Shown here: positions 8,966 to 17,741 of the stretch, one piece after another
How positions within the stretch are numbered: the first letter of the stretch is position 1
How the letters are laid out: the number at the start of each line of letters is the position of its first letter
Assembly (NCBI RefSeq): GCF_030272615.1
Contig: NW_026729326.1
Coordinates: 42,501-98,322 of the forward strand
From: Cryptomeria japonica
Lineage: Eukaryota; Streptophyta; Pinopsida; Cupressales; Cupressaceae
DNA length: 55,822 nt
Direction of reading: 5' to 3'
Program-made: the position numbers and the translations under genes
The notes under the pieces: model-generated
What the model was told of the DNA's origin: nothing
Databases searched by the model: none
What the model saw: the letters and a program-made list of their open reading frames with translations, nothing else

Positions 8966-8997
8966 CCTCCCCTATATAAAGCTATTTGTCCGATTCT
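8966..8997 (-). promoter_or_regulatory. Pol I promoter-like element M (right-most)
   Basis: The core is at 8969-8980 and has one extra A (TATATAAAGC on the + strand, GCTTTATATAGGGG on the minus). It is the copy nearest the 5S array. Confidence 0.5.
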
Positions 8998-9051
8998 CAT
9001 ACGTGTAGTCTGCAGCAGCGATTAGGACATCGACCCCAACTTCCGAATTCG

Positions 9052-9235
9052 TTTGCATTGACCGCACCAAAGGTGCACGCCTTGGTGTGCACCTTGGAGT
9101 GCACTTTGGTGCTCACCTCGGTGCACACTTTGGTGTGCACCTCGGTGTGCACCAAAGGTGCGCACCTTGGAGCGCACCAAAGGTGTACACTTTGGAGCGC
9201 ACCACATAGGGTCTTTGAGAGGTTGGCGCAGTGCG
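9052..9235. repeat. Palindrome-rich GGTGCACC-type minisatellite
   Basis: Loose tandem variants of CACCTTGGTGTGCACC, such as CCAAAGGTGCACGCCTTGG and TTTGGTGTGCACCTCGG, fill this stretch. It is the bridge between the promoter repeats and the G-rich tract and uses the same GGTGCRCACC theme as the 5S spacer. Confidence 0.8.
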
Positions 9236-10452
9236 CACACCAAGGTGGGTGTTGAGGTGCGTGCCGAGGTGGGTGGGTGCTAGGGTGCGCTCCATGGTGG
9301 GTGCCAGGGTGGGTGCGTGCTAGGGTGGATTCCAAAGAGGGTCATAGGGTGGGTGCCAAGGTGGGTTGGTGATATAGTGGGTTCAAAGGTGGGTACTAGG
9401 GTGGGTTCCAAGGTGGGTCACAAGTTGGGTGCCAGGATGCGTGGGTGTTAGGTTGGGTGCCAAGGTGGGCTCCTGCGTGGGTGGGTGCTAGGGTGGGTTT
9501 CAAGGTGGACGCGAGGGCGGGTGCCAAGGTGGGTAACAAGTTGGGTGTTAGGATGGGTGAGTGCTAGAGTGGGTGCCAAGGTGGGTGGGTGCTAAGGTGG
9601 ATGCCAAGGTGGTTCACAGGGTGGGTGGGTTCTAGGGTGAGTTCCAAGGTGGGTCACAGGTTTAGTGCTAGGGTGCGTGTCAAGGCGGGTGTCGAGGTGC
9701 CTGGGTGCTAGGGTGTGGATGCCAATGTGGGTCATAGGGTGGGTACTAGGGTGGGCTGCAATGTGGGTGCCAAGGTGGGTAACATGCTCGGTTGGTTCTA
9801 AATTGGGTGTCAGGGTGGGTGTGCACCCACCTTGCCCGAGGTGGGTGCCAAGGTGCCAGTGTGGGTGGGTGCTAAGGTGGATGCCAAGGTGGGTGAGAAG
9901 GTGGGTGATAGGTTGAGTGGTAGGATGGGTGGGTGCCAAGATGGGTCACAGGGTGGGTGCAAGGGTGGGTAGGTGCTAGGGTTGGTGTCAGGGTGGGTGG
10001 GTGCTAGGTTGGGTTCCAAGGTGGGTGCGAGGGTGAGTGTCAAGGTGGGTCACAGGTTAGGTGCTAGGATGGGTGAGTGCTAGGGTGCAAAGGTGCCAGG
10101 GTGGGTGCTAGGATGGGTCGATGCTAGGGTGAGTGGCAAGGTGGGTCCACAAGTGTCAAGGTGGGTGCCGAGGTGGGTGCCAACTTGGGTTCCAAGGTGG
10201 GTGCCAAGTGGGCGACTGCTATGGTGGATGCCAAGGTGGGTCACGGGGTGGGTGCCAAGTTGCTAGGTTGTGTTCCAAGGTGGGTGCCAACGTGGCTGCT
10301 AGGGTGCGTGGGTTAAAGGGTGTGTCACAACGTGGGTGCCAGGATGGGTGCGCACCCACACTGGCCAAGACGGGTGCAAGGTTGGGTTCCAAGCCCGGTC
10401 ACAGGCTGGGTGCTAGGATGGGTGGGTGCCAAGGTGGGCACCAGGGTGGGTG
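9236..10452 (+). repeat. G-rich degenerate GGTGGGTGCCAA tract flanking the 5S array
   Basis: Degenerate units of about 10-12 bp (GGTGGGTGCCAAGG, GGTGGGTGCTAGG) with strong G over C skew on the + strand. It merges without a break into the G-rich part of the 6-kb unit, so it is probably a diverged extension of the array edge. Quadruplex-type motifs occur. No gene is seen in these 1.2 kb. Confidence 0.85.
9951..9969 (+). other. G-quadruplex motif
   Basis: Four GGG runs separated by loops of 1, 5 and 1 bases (GGGTGGGTGCAAGGGTGGG), the canonical G3N1-7 pattern. Folding is predicted only. Confidence 0.7.
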
Positions 10453-10925
10453 CACCCACCCTGGCCAAGGTGGGTCACGGGGTGGGTCCTAGGGTGGGTA
10501 ACGGGGTGGGTACTAAGGTGCGTGCCAAGGTGGGTCATGGGGTGGGTGCCAAGGTGGGCACCAGGGTGGGTGTGCACCAACCCTAGCCAGGGTAGGTCAC
10601 GGGGTGGTTGTCGGGGTGGGCGTCAAGGAGCCAAGGTGGGTGGCAAGTAGCCAAGTTGCGTGCCAAGGTGGGTGTCGGGGTGGGTGCCAAGGATCCAAGG
10701 TGGGTGCCAAGGAACCAAGGTGGGTGTCTGGGTGGGTGCCGAGGTGGGAGCCAGGGTGGGTCCCAAGGTGAGTGCAAAGGTGGGTGCCAGGGTCAAGGTG
10801 AGTGCCAATGTGGGTTCCAAGGTGCCAGGGTCAGGGTGAGTGCCAATGTGGGTTCAAAGGTGCTAAGTTGGGTGCGAGGTTGGGTGCGAGGGTGGGTGGG
10901 TGCCAAGGTGTGCTAGGTGGAAGCC
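10453..10925 (+). repeat. G-rich subrepeat tract of the 5S unit (unit 1 copy)
   Basis: Degenerate GGTGGGTGCCAAGG-type repeats, continuous with the 9236-10452 flank. Present in every unit at about 780-1,250 bp upstream of the 5S gene. Nothing else is seen in it. Confidence 0.9.
10882..10900 (+). other. G-quadruplex motif of the 5S unit (unit 1 copy)
   Basis: GGGTGCGAGGGTGGGTGGG has four GGG runs with loops of 5, 1 and 1 bases. It recurs in each unit about 807-825 bp upstream of the 5S gene, for example at 16917-16935. Confidence 0.7.
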
Positions 10926-11335
10926 CGGGTGGGTCGGCATCCCATGGGTGTCGAGTTGGGTGCCTGATGGGTGCTTCTTGTCAAGTTTTAGTCGTCGGGA
11001 CTCATTTCGAGCCTTAGAGGTCGTTTCTTGTCCGGTTGCCCTGTCTTCGACCTGGGAACCCAATTTTGGTCCTCGGGTCCCATTTTTTTTTGTCTCGCAT
11101 CCCACTTTTGGCCTGTGGCCTTTTCGGGGTCGATTCTCGTTTTGGGCATCAGAGCATGTTTCTTCTCCTAAAACCCAATATTTGTTTATTAAGTCTCGGA
11201 ACACATTTTTGTTCTCGTGGACCCATCATGGGTCTTGGAACGCATTTGTGGTCCTTGGGTCCCATTTTGCATCCCGAAACTTGTGTTTTGGTGCTTGATC
11301 CCTATTTTGGGTGCCCACCTTGCACCAAGTGCGCA
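10926..11335. repeat. T-rich degenerate GGTCCCATTTTG tract (unit 1 copy)
   Basis: A tract of lower GC content with loose repeats of CTTGGGTCCCATTTTG, CTCGGGTCCCATTTTT and similar, including a 9-T run near 11089 and a 15-bp palindrome-like GACCCATCATGGGTC (11220-11234). It is the most distinctive non-GC-rich part of the spacer. No gene or transposon end was recognised. Confidence 0.75.
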
Positions 11336-11706
11336 CCCGGGGCAAACCGAGCGCCTTGGTGCACCGGGGCAAGATCGAGCGTGCACCCGAGGCGCCCCGA
11401 ACATGCACCAAGGTGCACTCGGCCCACATGTGAGCGCAGGTCGTTGCGCCCGAGGTGGTGTGTGGGCACCGCGTTGCAGACGGGACACTGCACGCACACG
11501 ACGCCCCGTCCAGGTGCACGCACGTAGGCCGGGCCGGGTGCACACCCGACGCCCTAGCAAGGTGCGCGCACCCGGGCAGGGCTCACACTTGGCGAACGGG
11601 GCGCACTTCGCGAGGGAGGGTGTGCACCTCGACGGGGGTGGGTGGCCGGGGTGGATTCGCACGTGGGTCGCGGTTTGCTAAGTACACACTGCGACAAGCT
11701 CATAAC
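11336..11706 (+). other. 5S upstream leader (unit 1 copy)
   Basis: GC-rich sequence without clear tandem structure leading to the 5S gene. The last 40 bases (GGTTTGCTAAGTACACAC..CTCATAAC) are the likely 5' flanking control region, with C at -1. It is the same in all units as far as compared, except A at 47626 in unit 7. Confidence 0.6.
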
Positions 11707-11826
11707 GGGTGCGATCATACCAGCGTTAGTGCACCGGATCCCATCAGAACTCCGCAGTTAAGCGCGCTTGGGCCGGAGTAGTACTGGGATGGGTGACCTC
11801 CCGGGAAGTCCCGGTGTTGCACCCTT
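11707..11826 (+). rRNA. 5S ribosomal RNA, copy 1
   Basis: A 120-nt 5S rRNA, structural RNA of the large ribosomal subunit, transcribed by RNA polymerase III. It starts GGGTGCGATCATACCAGC and ends GTGTTGCACCCTT, so the GGGTGC and GCACCC ends form helix I. The internal promoter is intact: A-box AGTTAAGCGCGCTTG (11756-11770), intermediate element CCGGAG (5S residues 67-72) and C-box GGGATGGGTGACCTCCCG (11786-11803). A C lies at -1, as in other plant 5S genes; there is no clear TATA-like box near -28 (TTGCTAAGTA). It is followed by six Ts. Compared with the usual angiosperm sequence it has GCGTTAGTGC, CCGCAG, GCGCGC and CCCGGTG variants, typical of gymnosperm-type 5S. The eight copies in the window are identical over the 120 nt, which argues for functional genes under homogenisation. 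Confidence 0.97.
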
Positions 11827-11837
11827 TTTTAGTTTTT
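11825..11837 (+). terminator. Pol III terminator of 5S copy 1
   Basis: Six Ts (11825-11830), then AG and a second run of five Ts (11833-11837). Pol III stops at runs of four or more Ts. Confidence 0.9.
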
Positions 11838-12275
11838 CGCCGGGCGTCGCAATGCTATTTGAATAAACCTTTTGCCCGTTTGCGTTCTCGTCGGGGCCGG
11901 GCCGGGCCGGGGTGCGCTGCCCGCACTACCGCGCGCGCGGGGGGCGACACCGAGCGCGCACCCGAGGCGCCCCGAGCACACAGGCCACGGTGCAACCCGG
12001 GCGTTGTGCGCGCACCCCGGTGCGCCCGAGGTGCTGCGCGCGCACCCAGGTGAAATCGGTGTGCACCTCGGCCAGTGCGCGCTCGGTCGAGTCGCGCACG
12101 TTGGCCAAGGTGCACGGTGATGTTTCTTACTCTAAGGTTCCGCACCAGACGCCCGGGACAGGTGAGCGAAGCTGGGCGGGGCCGGGTGCGCGGCCGGGGC
12201 AGGTGCACGCAGCTGGAGAGAGCTTTGGAGCACACCAGAGGTGCGCACCTTGGAGCACACTTCGGAGCGCACCAA
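11838..12275. other. 5S downstream GC-rich tail (unit 1 copy)
   Basis: Contains (GGGCC)n at about 11894-11911, the alternating purine-pyrimidine palindrome CCGCGCGCGCGG (11929-11940, a possible Z-DNA former) and then the variable G tract. From about 12050 it grades into GGTGCGCACC-type repeats, for example the 12-bp palindrome AGGTGCGCACCT at 12239-12250. No gene is seen. Confidence 0.6.
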
Positions 12276-12400
12276 TGATGCGCTCCATTCAAAAGTTTCC
12301 TGAAAAGGCAAAAAAAGTTGAGATTATAGAATTTCCCACTTGAGAGATTGTAAAAAAAAAAAATTTAAAATGAAGGAAACGCGGGTGCCAAGGTGTGCGC
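12276..12400. repeat. AT-rich block 1 of the 5S unit (diverged)
   Basis: ATGATGCGCTCCATTC, TTTCCTGAAAAGGCAAAAAA, GAGATTATAGAATTTCCC and a 12-A run mark a diverged copy of the AT-rich block found five more times downstream, ending in the shared ACGCGGGTGCCA. Confidence 0.8.
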
Positions 12401-13010
12401 GCCCGGGTGCGCAGCCCAGCCAAGGTGTGCGCACCAAGGCGCCCACCCTGGCGAAGGTGCACGCAAGGTGCGCACCCGAGGCAAACCGGACAATTAACCC
12501 AACTTTCGACTTCGCGCGCACCTGCGCACCTTGGAGCGCACTTCGGAGCGCTCCTTGGTGCGCACCAATCTTGGGCACCTCGGAGTGCACCATGGCGCCC
12601 ACCAAGGTGCGCACCCGGGGCAAACCGAGCTCCGACTTCGTGCGCACCTTGGAGCGCACGAAAGGTGCGCACCATGGCGCCCACCAAGGTGCGCAGCCCA
12701 GCCAAGGCGTGCGCATCAAGGTGCGCACCCTGGCGAAGGTGCGCACCCGGGGCAAACCGAGCTCCGACTTCGTGCGCACCTTGGAGCGCACAAAGGGTGC
12801 GCAACCCAGCCAAGGTGTGCGCACCCCGGGCAAACCGAGCTCCGAATCGTGCGCACCTTGGAGCACACTTCGGAGCCCTCCTTGGTGCGCACCGATGTTG
12901 CGCACCTCGGAGCGCACCCGGGGAAAACAATGCAATTAACCCGACTTTCGACTTCGTGGGCACCTCGGAGCGCTCTCGGGTTCGCACCTCGGAGCACACC
13001 GAGGTGCGCA
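12401..13010. repeat. GC-rich CCAAGGTGCGCACC subrepeats, first set (unit 1 copy)
   Basis: Short GC-rich subrepeats built from CAAGGTGCGCACCCGGGG, CAAACCGAGCTCCGACTTCG and TGCGCACCTTGGAGCGCAC, with two copies of the TTAACCC(A/G)ACTTTCGACTTCG motif (about 12494 and 12938). The frames are open on both strands but are not considered coding. Confidence 0.85.
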
Positions 13011-13070
13011 CCTTTGATGCGCTGCCTTCACCAATTTCCAGAAAAGGCAAGAAAACATTGAGAAGGTGTG
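13011..13070. repeat. AT-rich block 2, truncated
   Basis: CCTTTGATGCGCTGCCTTCA and TTTCCAGAAAAGGCAAGAAA start as in the other blocks, but the 3' half (TTTTAAAATTTCCG onward) is missing. Confidence 0.8.
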
Positions 13071-14494
13071 CGCACCGAGGTGCCCACCCTGGCGAAGGTG
13101 CACGCGAGGTGCGCACCCGGGGCAAACCGGGCTCCGACTTCGTGCACGCCATGCTGCGCACCTTGGAGGGCCATGGTGCGCACCTTGGAGCACACTTCGG
13201 AGCGCTCAATGGTGCCCAACCCAGCCAAGGTGCCCACCGCGGCGAAGGTGCACGCGAGGTGCGCACCCGGGGCAAACCGGGCTCCGACTTCGTGCACGCC
13301 GCACCTTGGAGCACACTTCGGAGCGCTCCTTGGTGCGCACCAGGGCGCGCAACCCAGCCGAGGTGCCCACCCCGGCGAAGGTGCACGCGGGGTGCGCACC
13401 CGGGGCAAACCGGGCTCCGACTTCGTGCACGCCATGGTGCCCACCGCGGCGAAGGTGCACGCGAGGTGCGCACCCGGGGCAAACCGGGCTCCGACTTCGT
13501 GCACGCCGCACCTTGGAGCACACTTCGGAGCGCTCCTTGGTGCGCACCAGGGCGCGCAACCCAGCCGAGGTGCCCACCCCGGCGAAGGTGCACGCGAGGT
13601 GCGCACCCGGGGCAAACCGGGCTCCGACTTCGTGCACGCCATGGTGCCCACCGCGGCGAAGGTGCACGCGAGGTGCGCACCCGGGGCAAACCGGGCTCCG
13701 ACTTCGTGCACGCCGCACCTTGGAGCACACTTCGGAGCGCTCCTTGGTGCGCACCATGGTGCCCACCAGGGCGCGCAACCCCGCCGAAGGTGCACGCGAG
13801 GTGCGCACCCGGGGCAAACCGGGCTCCGACTTCGTGCACGCCGCACCTTGGAGCACACTTCGGAGCGCTCCTTGGTGCGCACCAGGGCGCGCAACCCCGC
13901 CGAAGGTGCACGCGAGGTGCGCACCCGGGGCAAACCGGGCTCCGACTTCGTGCACGCCATGGTGCGCACCAGGGTGCCCACCGCGGCGAAGGTGCGCACC
14001 CGGGGCAAACCGGGCTCCGACTTCGTGCACGCCGCACCTTGGAGCACACTTCGGAGCGCTCCTTGGTGCGCACCAGGGCGCGCAACCCAGCCGAGGTGCC
14101 CACCCCGGCGAAGGTGCACGCGAGGTGCGCACCCGGGGCAAACCGGGCTCCGACTTCGTGCACGCCATGGTGCCCACCGCGGCGAAGGTGCGCACCCGGG
14201 GCAAACCGGGCTAGGACTTCGTGCACGCCGCACCTTGGAGCACACTTCGGAGCGCTCCTTGGTGCGCACCATGGTGCCCACCAGGCCGCGCAACCCAGCC
14301 AAGGTGTGCGCACCAAGGTGCACGCGAGGTGCGCACCCGGGGCAAACCGGGGTCCGGCTTCGTGCACGCCGCACCTTGGAGCACACATCGGGGCGCTCCC
14401 GGGTTCGCACCGGCGTTGCGCACCGTGGTGGGCACCTCGGAGCGCACCGTGGTGGGCACCTCGGAGCACACCAAGGTGGGCAGCGAGGTGCGCA
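13071..14494. repeat. GC-rich subrepeats, second set (unit 1 copy)
   Basis: About 12 tandem copies of a composite unit of roughly 75 or 130 bp. Each has GGTGCGCACCCGGGGCAAAC, CGGGCTCCGACTTCGTGCAC and usually CCTTGGAGCACACTTCGGAG with CGCTCCTTGGTGCGCACC. This is the source of the very long but spurious open frames on both strands. Confidence 0.9.
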
Positions 14495-14610
14495 CCTTTG
14501 ATGCGATGCCTTCACTAATTTCCATAAAAGGCAAAAAAAAACGAGATTTTAAAATTTCCGTTTTGAAAGATAGTGAGAAAAAGGGAATGCTGGTGCCATC
14601 TTGAGCCCGC
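14495..14610. repeat. AT-rich block 3
   Basis: CCTTTGATGCGATGCCTTCA, AATTTCCATAAAAGGC, ATTTTAAAATTTCCG, GAAAGATAGTGAG. The inverted repeat TTCCGTTTT/AAAACGGAA of the other blocks is imperfect here (AAAAGGGAA). Confidence 0.85.
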
Positions 14611-14730
14611 CCTGGTGCGCAGCCCAGCCAAGGTGTGCGCACCAAGGTGCCCACCCTGGCGAAGGTGCGCGCCCGGGCAATTAACCCAACTTCCAACTTC
14701 GCGCGCGCCAGGGTGGGAGCGCACCCAACA

Positions 14731-14821
14731 ACCGGGCCTGGGAAGAGCCAATGCGAGAAACCCCACCAAACGCTCTGACAAAAAAAGAGGGGGCGCTCCA
14801 GTAACCCCGCTTCGGAGCGCA
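14731..14821. repeat. 91-bp duplicated segment, copy 1
   Basis: Starts ACCGGGCCTGGGAAGAGCC and ends CCGCTTCGGAGCGCA; contains GCGAGAAACCCCACCAAACG. It matches 15200-15290 with three differences. It does not resemble the surrounding subrepeats. Confidence 0.85.
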
Positions 14822-14988
14822 CCCTGGGCAAACCCAGCGAGGGTGCCCACCCCGGCCAAGGTGCAGGCGAGGTGCGCACCCGGGGCAAACCGGGCTCCGA
14901 CAACGTGCACGCCGCACCTTGGAGCACACTTCGTAGCGCTCCCGGGTGCGCACCTCAGAGCACACCAAGGTGGGCAGCGAGGTGCGCA

Positions 14989-15100
14989 CCTTTGATGCGC
15001 TGCCTTCACTAATTTCCAGAAAAGGCAAAAAAAAGAGGAGATTTTAAAATTTCCGTTTTGAAAGATAGTGAAAAAAACGGAACGCGGGTGCCATCTTGAG
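14989..15100. repeat. AT-rich block 4
   Basis: Carries the perfect 9-bp inverted repeat TTCCGTTTT (15051-15059) and AAAACGGAA (15074-15082). Confidence 0.88.
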
Positions 15101-15199
15101 CCCGCCCTGGTGCACAGCCCAGGTAAGGTGCCCACCCTGGCAAAGGTGCGCACCCGGGCAATTAACCCTACTTCCGACTTCGTGCGCGCCAGGGTGGCA

Positions 15200-15290
15200 A
15201 CCGGGCCTGGGAAGAGCCAATGCGAGAAACCCCACCAAACGCTCCGACAAAAAAAGAGGCGGCGCTCCAATAACCCCGCTTCGGAGCGCA
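15200..15290. repeat. 91-bp duplicated segment, copy 2
   Basis: Second copy of 14731-14821, 469 bp away, inside a segmental duplication of about 480 bp that includes the flanking AT-rich block. Confidence 0.85.
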
Positions 15291-15458
15291 GCCGGGGCAA
15301 ACCCAGCCAAGGTGCCCACCCCGACGAAGGTGCACGCGAGGTGCGCACCCGGGGCAAACCGGGCTCCGACAACGTGCACGCAGCACCTTGGAGCACACTT
15401 CGAAGCACTCCCGGGTGCCCACCGGCGTTGCGCACCGTGGTGGGCAGCGAGGTGCGCA

Positions 15459-15570
15459 CCTTTGATGCGCTGCCTTCACTAATTTCCAGAAAAGGCAAAA
15501 AAAAATGAGATTTTAAAATTTCCGTTTTGAAAGATAGTGAAAAAAACGGAACGCGGGTGCCATCTTGAGC
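15459..15570. repeat. AT-rich block 5
   Basis: Same layout as block 4, with AAAAAAAAATGAGATTTTAA in the A-rich part. Confidence 0.88.
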
Positions 15571-15813
15571 CCGCCCTGGTGCGCAGCCCAGGCAAGGCAT
15601 GCGCACCAAGGTGCCCACCCGCGGTGCACGCCCGGGGCAAACCGGGCTCCGACTTCGTGCAGGCCGCACCTTGGAGCACACTTCGGAGCGCTCCTTGGTG
15701 CGCACCATGGTGCCCACCAGGGCGCACCCGGGGCAAACCGGGCTCCGACTTCGTGCACGCCGCACCTTGGAGCACACATCGGAGCGCTCCCAGGTTCGCA
15801 CCAGCGTTGCGCA

Positions 15814-15930
15814 CCTTTGATGCGCTGCCTTCACTAATTTCCAGAAAAGGCAAAAAAAAACGATATTTTAAAATTTCCGTTCTGAAAGATAGTGAAAAAA
15901 ACGGAACGCGGGTGCCATCTTGAGCCCTTC
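15814..15930. repeat. AT-rich block 6
   Basis: Has CGATATTTTAAAATTTCCG and TTCCGTTCT, so one pair of the 9-bp inverted repeat is lost. Confidence 0.88.
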
Positions 15931-16327
15931 CTGGTGCGCAGCCCAGGCAAGTTGTGCGCACCAAGGTGCCCACCCTGGCGGAGGTGCGCGCCCGGGGCAA
16001 ACCGGGCTCCGACTTCGTGCACTGCATGGTGCCCACCAAGGCGCGCAACCCAGCCAAGGTGCCCACCGCAGCGAAGGTGCACGCGAGGTGCGCACCCGAG
16101 GTGCACACCCGGGGCAAACCGAGCTCCGACTTCGTGCACGCCGCACCTTGGAGCACACTTCAGAGCGCTCCTTGGTGCGCACCAGGGCGCGCAACCCAGC
16201 CAAGGTGCTCACCCCGGCGAAGGTGCACGCGAGGTGCGCACCCGGGGCAAGCCGGGCTCGGACTTCGTGCACGCCGCACCTTGGAGCACACATCGGAGCG
16301 CTCCCGGGTTCGCACCAGCATTGCGCA

Positions 16328-16450
16328 CCTTTGATGCGCTGCCTTCACTAATTTCCAGAAAAGGCAAAAAAAAAAAAAAAACGAGATTTTAAAATTTCCG
16401 TTTTGAAAGATAGTGAAAAAAACGGAACGCGGGTGCCATCTTGAGCTTGC
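16328..16450. repeat. AT-rich block 7
   Basis: Same layout with the longest A-run of the unit (17 As). It ends just before the G-rich tract of the next unit. Confidence 0.88.
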
Positions 16451-17741
16451 CCTGGTGTGCAGCCCAGGCAAGTTGTGCGCACCAAGGCACCCACCCTGGC
16501 CAAGGTGGGTCACGGGGTGGGTCCTAGGGTGGGTAACGGGGTGGGTACTAAGGTGCGTGCCAAGGTGGGTCATGGGGTGGGTGCCAAGGTGGGCACCAGG
16601 GTGGGTGTGCACCAACCCTAGCCAGGGTAGGTCACGGGGTGGTTGTCGGGGTGGGCGTCAAGGAGCCAAGGTGGGTGGCAAGTAGCCAAGTTGCGTGCCA
16701 AGGTGGGTGTCGGGGTGGGTGCCAAGGATCCAAGGTGGGTGCCAAGGAACCAAGGTGGGTGTCTGGGTGGGTGCCGAGGTGGGAGCCAGGGTGGGTCCCA
16801 AGGTGAGTGCAAAGGTGGGTGCCAGGGTCAAGGTGAGTGCCAATGTGGGTTCCAAGGTGCCAGGGTCAGGGTGAGTGCCAATGTGGGTTCAAAGGTGCTA
16901 AGTTGGGTGCGAGGTTGGGTGCGAGGGTGGGTGGGTGCCAAGGTGTGCTAGGTGGAAGCCCGGGTGGGTCGGCATCCCATGGGTGTCGAGTTGGGTGCCT
17001 GATGGGTGCTTCTTGTCAAGTTTTAGTCGTCGGGACTCATTTCGAGCCTTAGAGGTCGTTTCTTGTCCGGTTGCCCTGTCTTCGACCTGGGAACCCAATT
17101 TTGGTCCTCGGGTCCCATTTTTTTTTGTCTCGCATCCCACTTTTGGCCTGTGGCCTTTTCGGGGTCGATTCTCGTTTTGGGCATCAGAGCATGTTTCTTC
17201 TCCTAAAACCCAATATTTGTTTATTAAGTCTCGGAACACATTTTTGTTCTCGTGGACCCATCATGGGTCTTGGAACGCATTTGTGGTCCTTGGGTCCCAT
17301 TTTGCATCCCGAAACTTGTGTTTTGGTGCTTGATCCCTATTTTGGGTGCCCACCTTGCACCAAGTGCGCACCCGGGGCAAACCGAGCGCCTTGGTGCACC
17401 GGGGCAAGATCGAGCGTGCACCCGAGGCGCCCCGAACATGCACCAAGGTGCACTCGGCCCACATGTGAGCGCAGGTCGTTGCGCCCGAGGTGGTGTGTGG
17501 GCACCGCGTTGCAGACGGGACACTGCACGCACACGACGCCCCGTCCAGGTGCACGCACGTAGGCCGGGCCGGGTGCACACCCGACGCCCTAGCAAGGTGC
17601 GCGCACCCGGGCAGGGCTCACACTTGGCGAACGGGGCGCACTTCGCGAGGGAGGGTGTGCACCTCGACGGGGGTGGGTGGCCGGGGTGGATTCGCACGTG
17701 GGTCGCGGTTTGCTAAGTACACACTGCGACAAGCTCATAAC

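Larger units (their letters stand above)
7991..9050 (-). repeat. 157-bp promoter-bearing tandem repeats
   Basis: Six promoter-like cores at 8121, 8278, 8435, 8592, 8812 and 8969 are spaced 157, 157, 157, 220 and 157 bp. The 220-bp interval holds 63 extra bases (around 8670-8740) with CCGCACCAAAGGTGCACGCC. Each unit has GGGTCTTTGAGGTTGG, AGGGGAGTCGACCCATC, the core, and AGGACATCGACCCCAACTT. It is a shortened relative of the 311-bp unit. The left part, 7991-8040, joins the minisatellite to the first unit. Confidence 0.88.
10453..16487 (+). repeat. 6-kb 5S rDNA unit 1 (6,035 bp)
   Basis: First full unit; the phase is set at CACCCACCCTGGCCAAGG, where homology with the later units starts. Order inside: G-rich tract, T-rich tract, GC-rich 5S leader, 5S gene (11707), GC-rich tail, then AT-rich blocks alternating with GGTGCGCACC subrepeats. 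Private or shared variants: a six-G tract at 11939-11944 (other units have five, except unit 7), G at 14839 (shared with unit 4 only) and TT at 16447-16448 (others CC). Confidence 0.97.

Noticed and set aside
4840-8997. CTATATAAG as a TATA box for Pol II on the + strand
   Set aside because: The same bases on the minus strand match the Pol I start consensus including the G-run, the elements occur in tandem beside 5S genes, and no coding sequence follows on the + strand. Not excluded without transcript data.
9236-10925. Telomere-like repeat
   Set aside because: The tract is GGTGGGTGCCAAGG-type; no TTTAGGG series is present.
10926-11335. Possible transposon fragment in the T-rich tract
   Set aside because: No terminal repeats, target-site duplication or protein remnants; it is the same in all units and shows its own degenerate short repeats.
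12289-14518. Very long open frames on both strands (707 aa on +, 726 aa on -), repeated in every 6-kb unit
   Set aside because: Both strands are open at once, the predicted peptides are monotonous Ala/Pro/Arg/Gly/His repeats, they overlap each other and follow the subrepeat period. GC-rich, stop-poor tandem repeats explain them.
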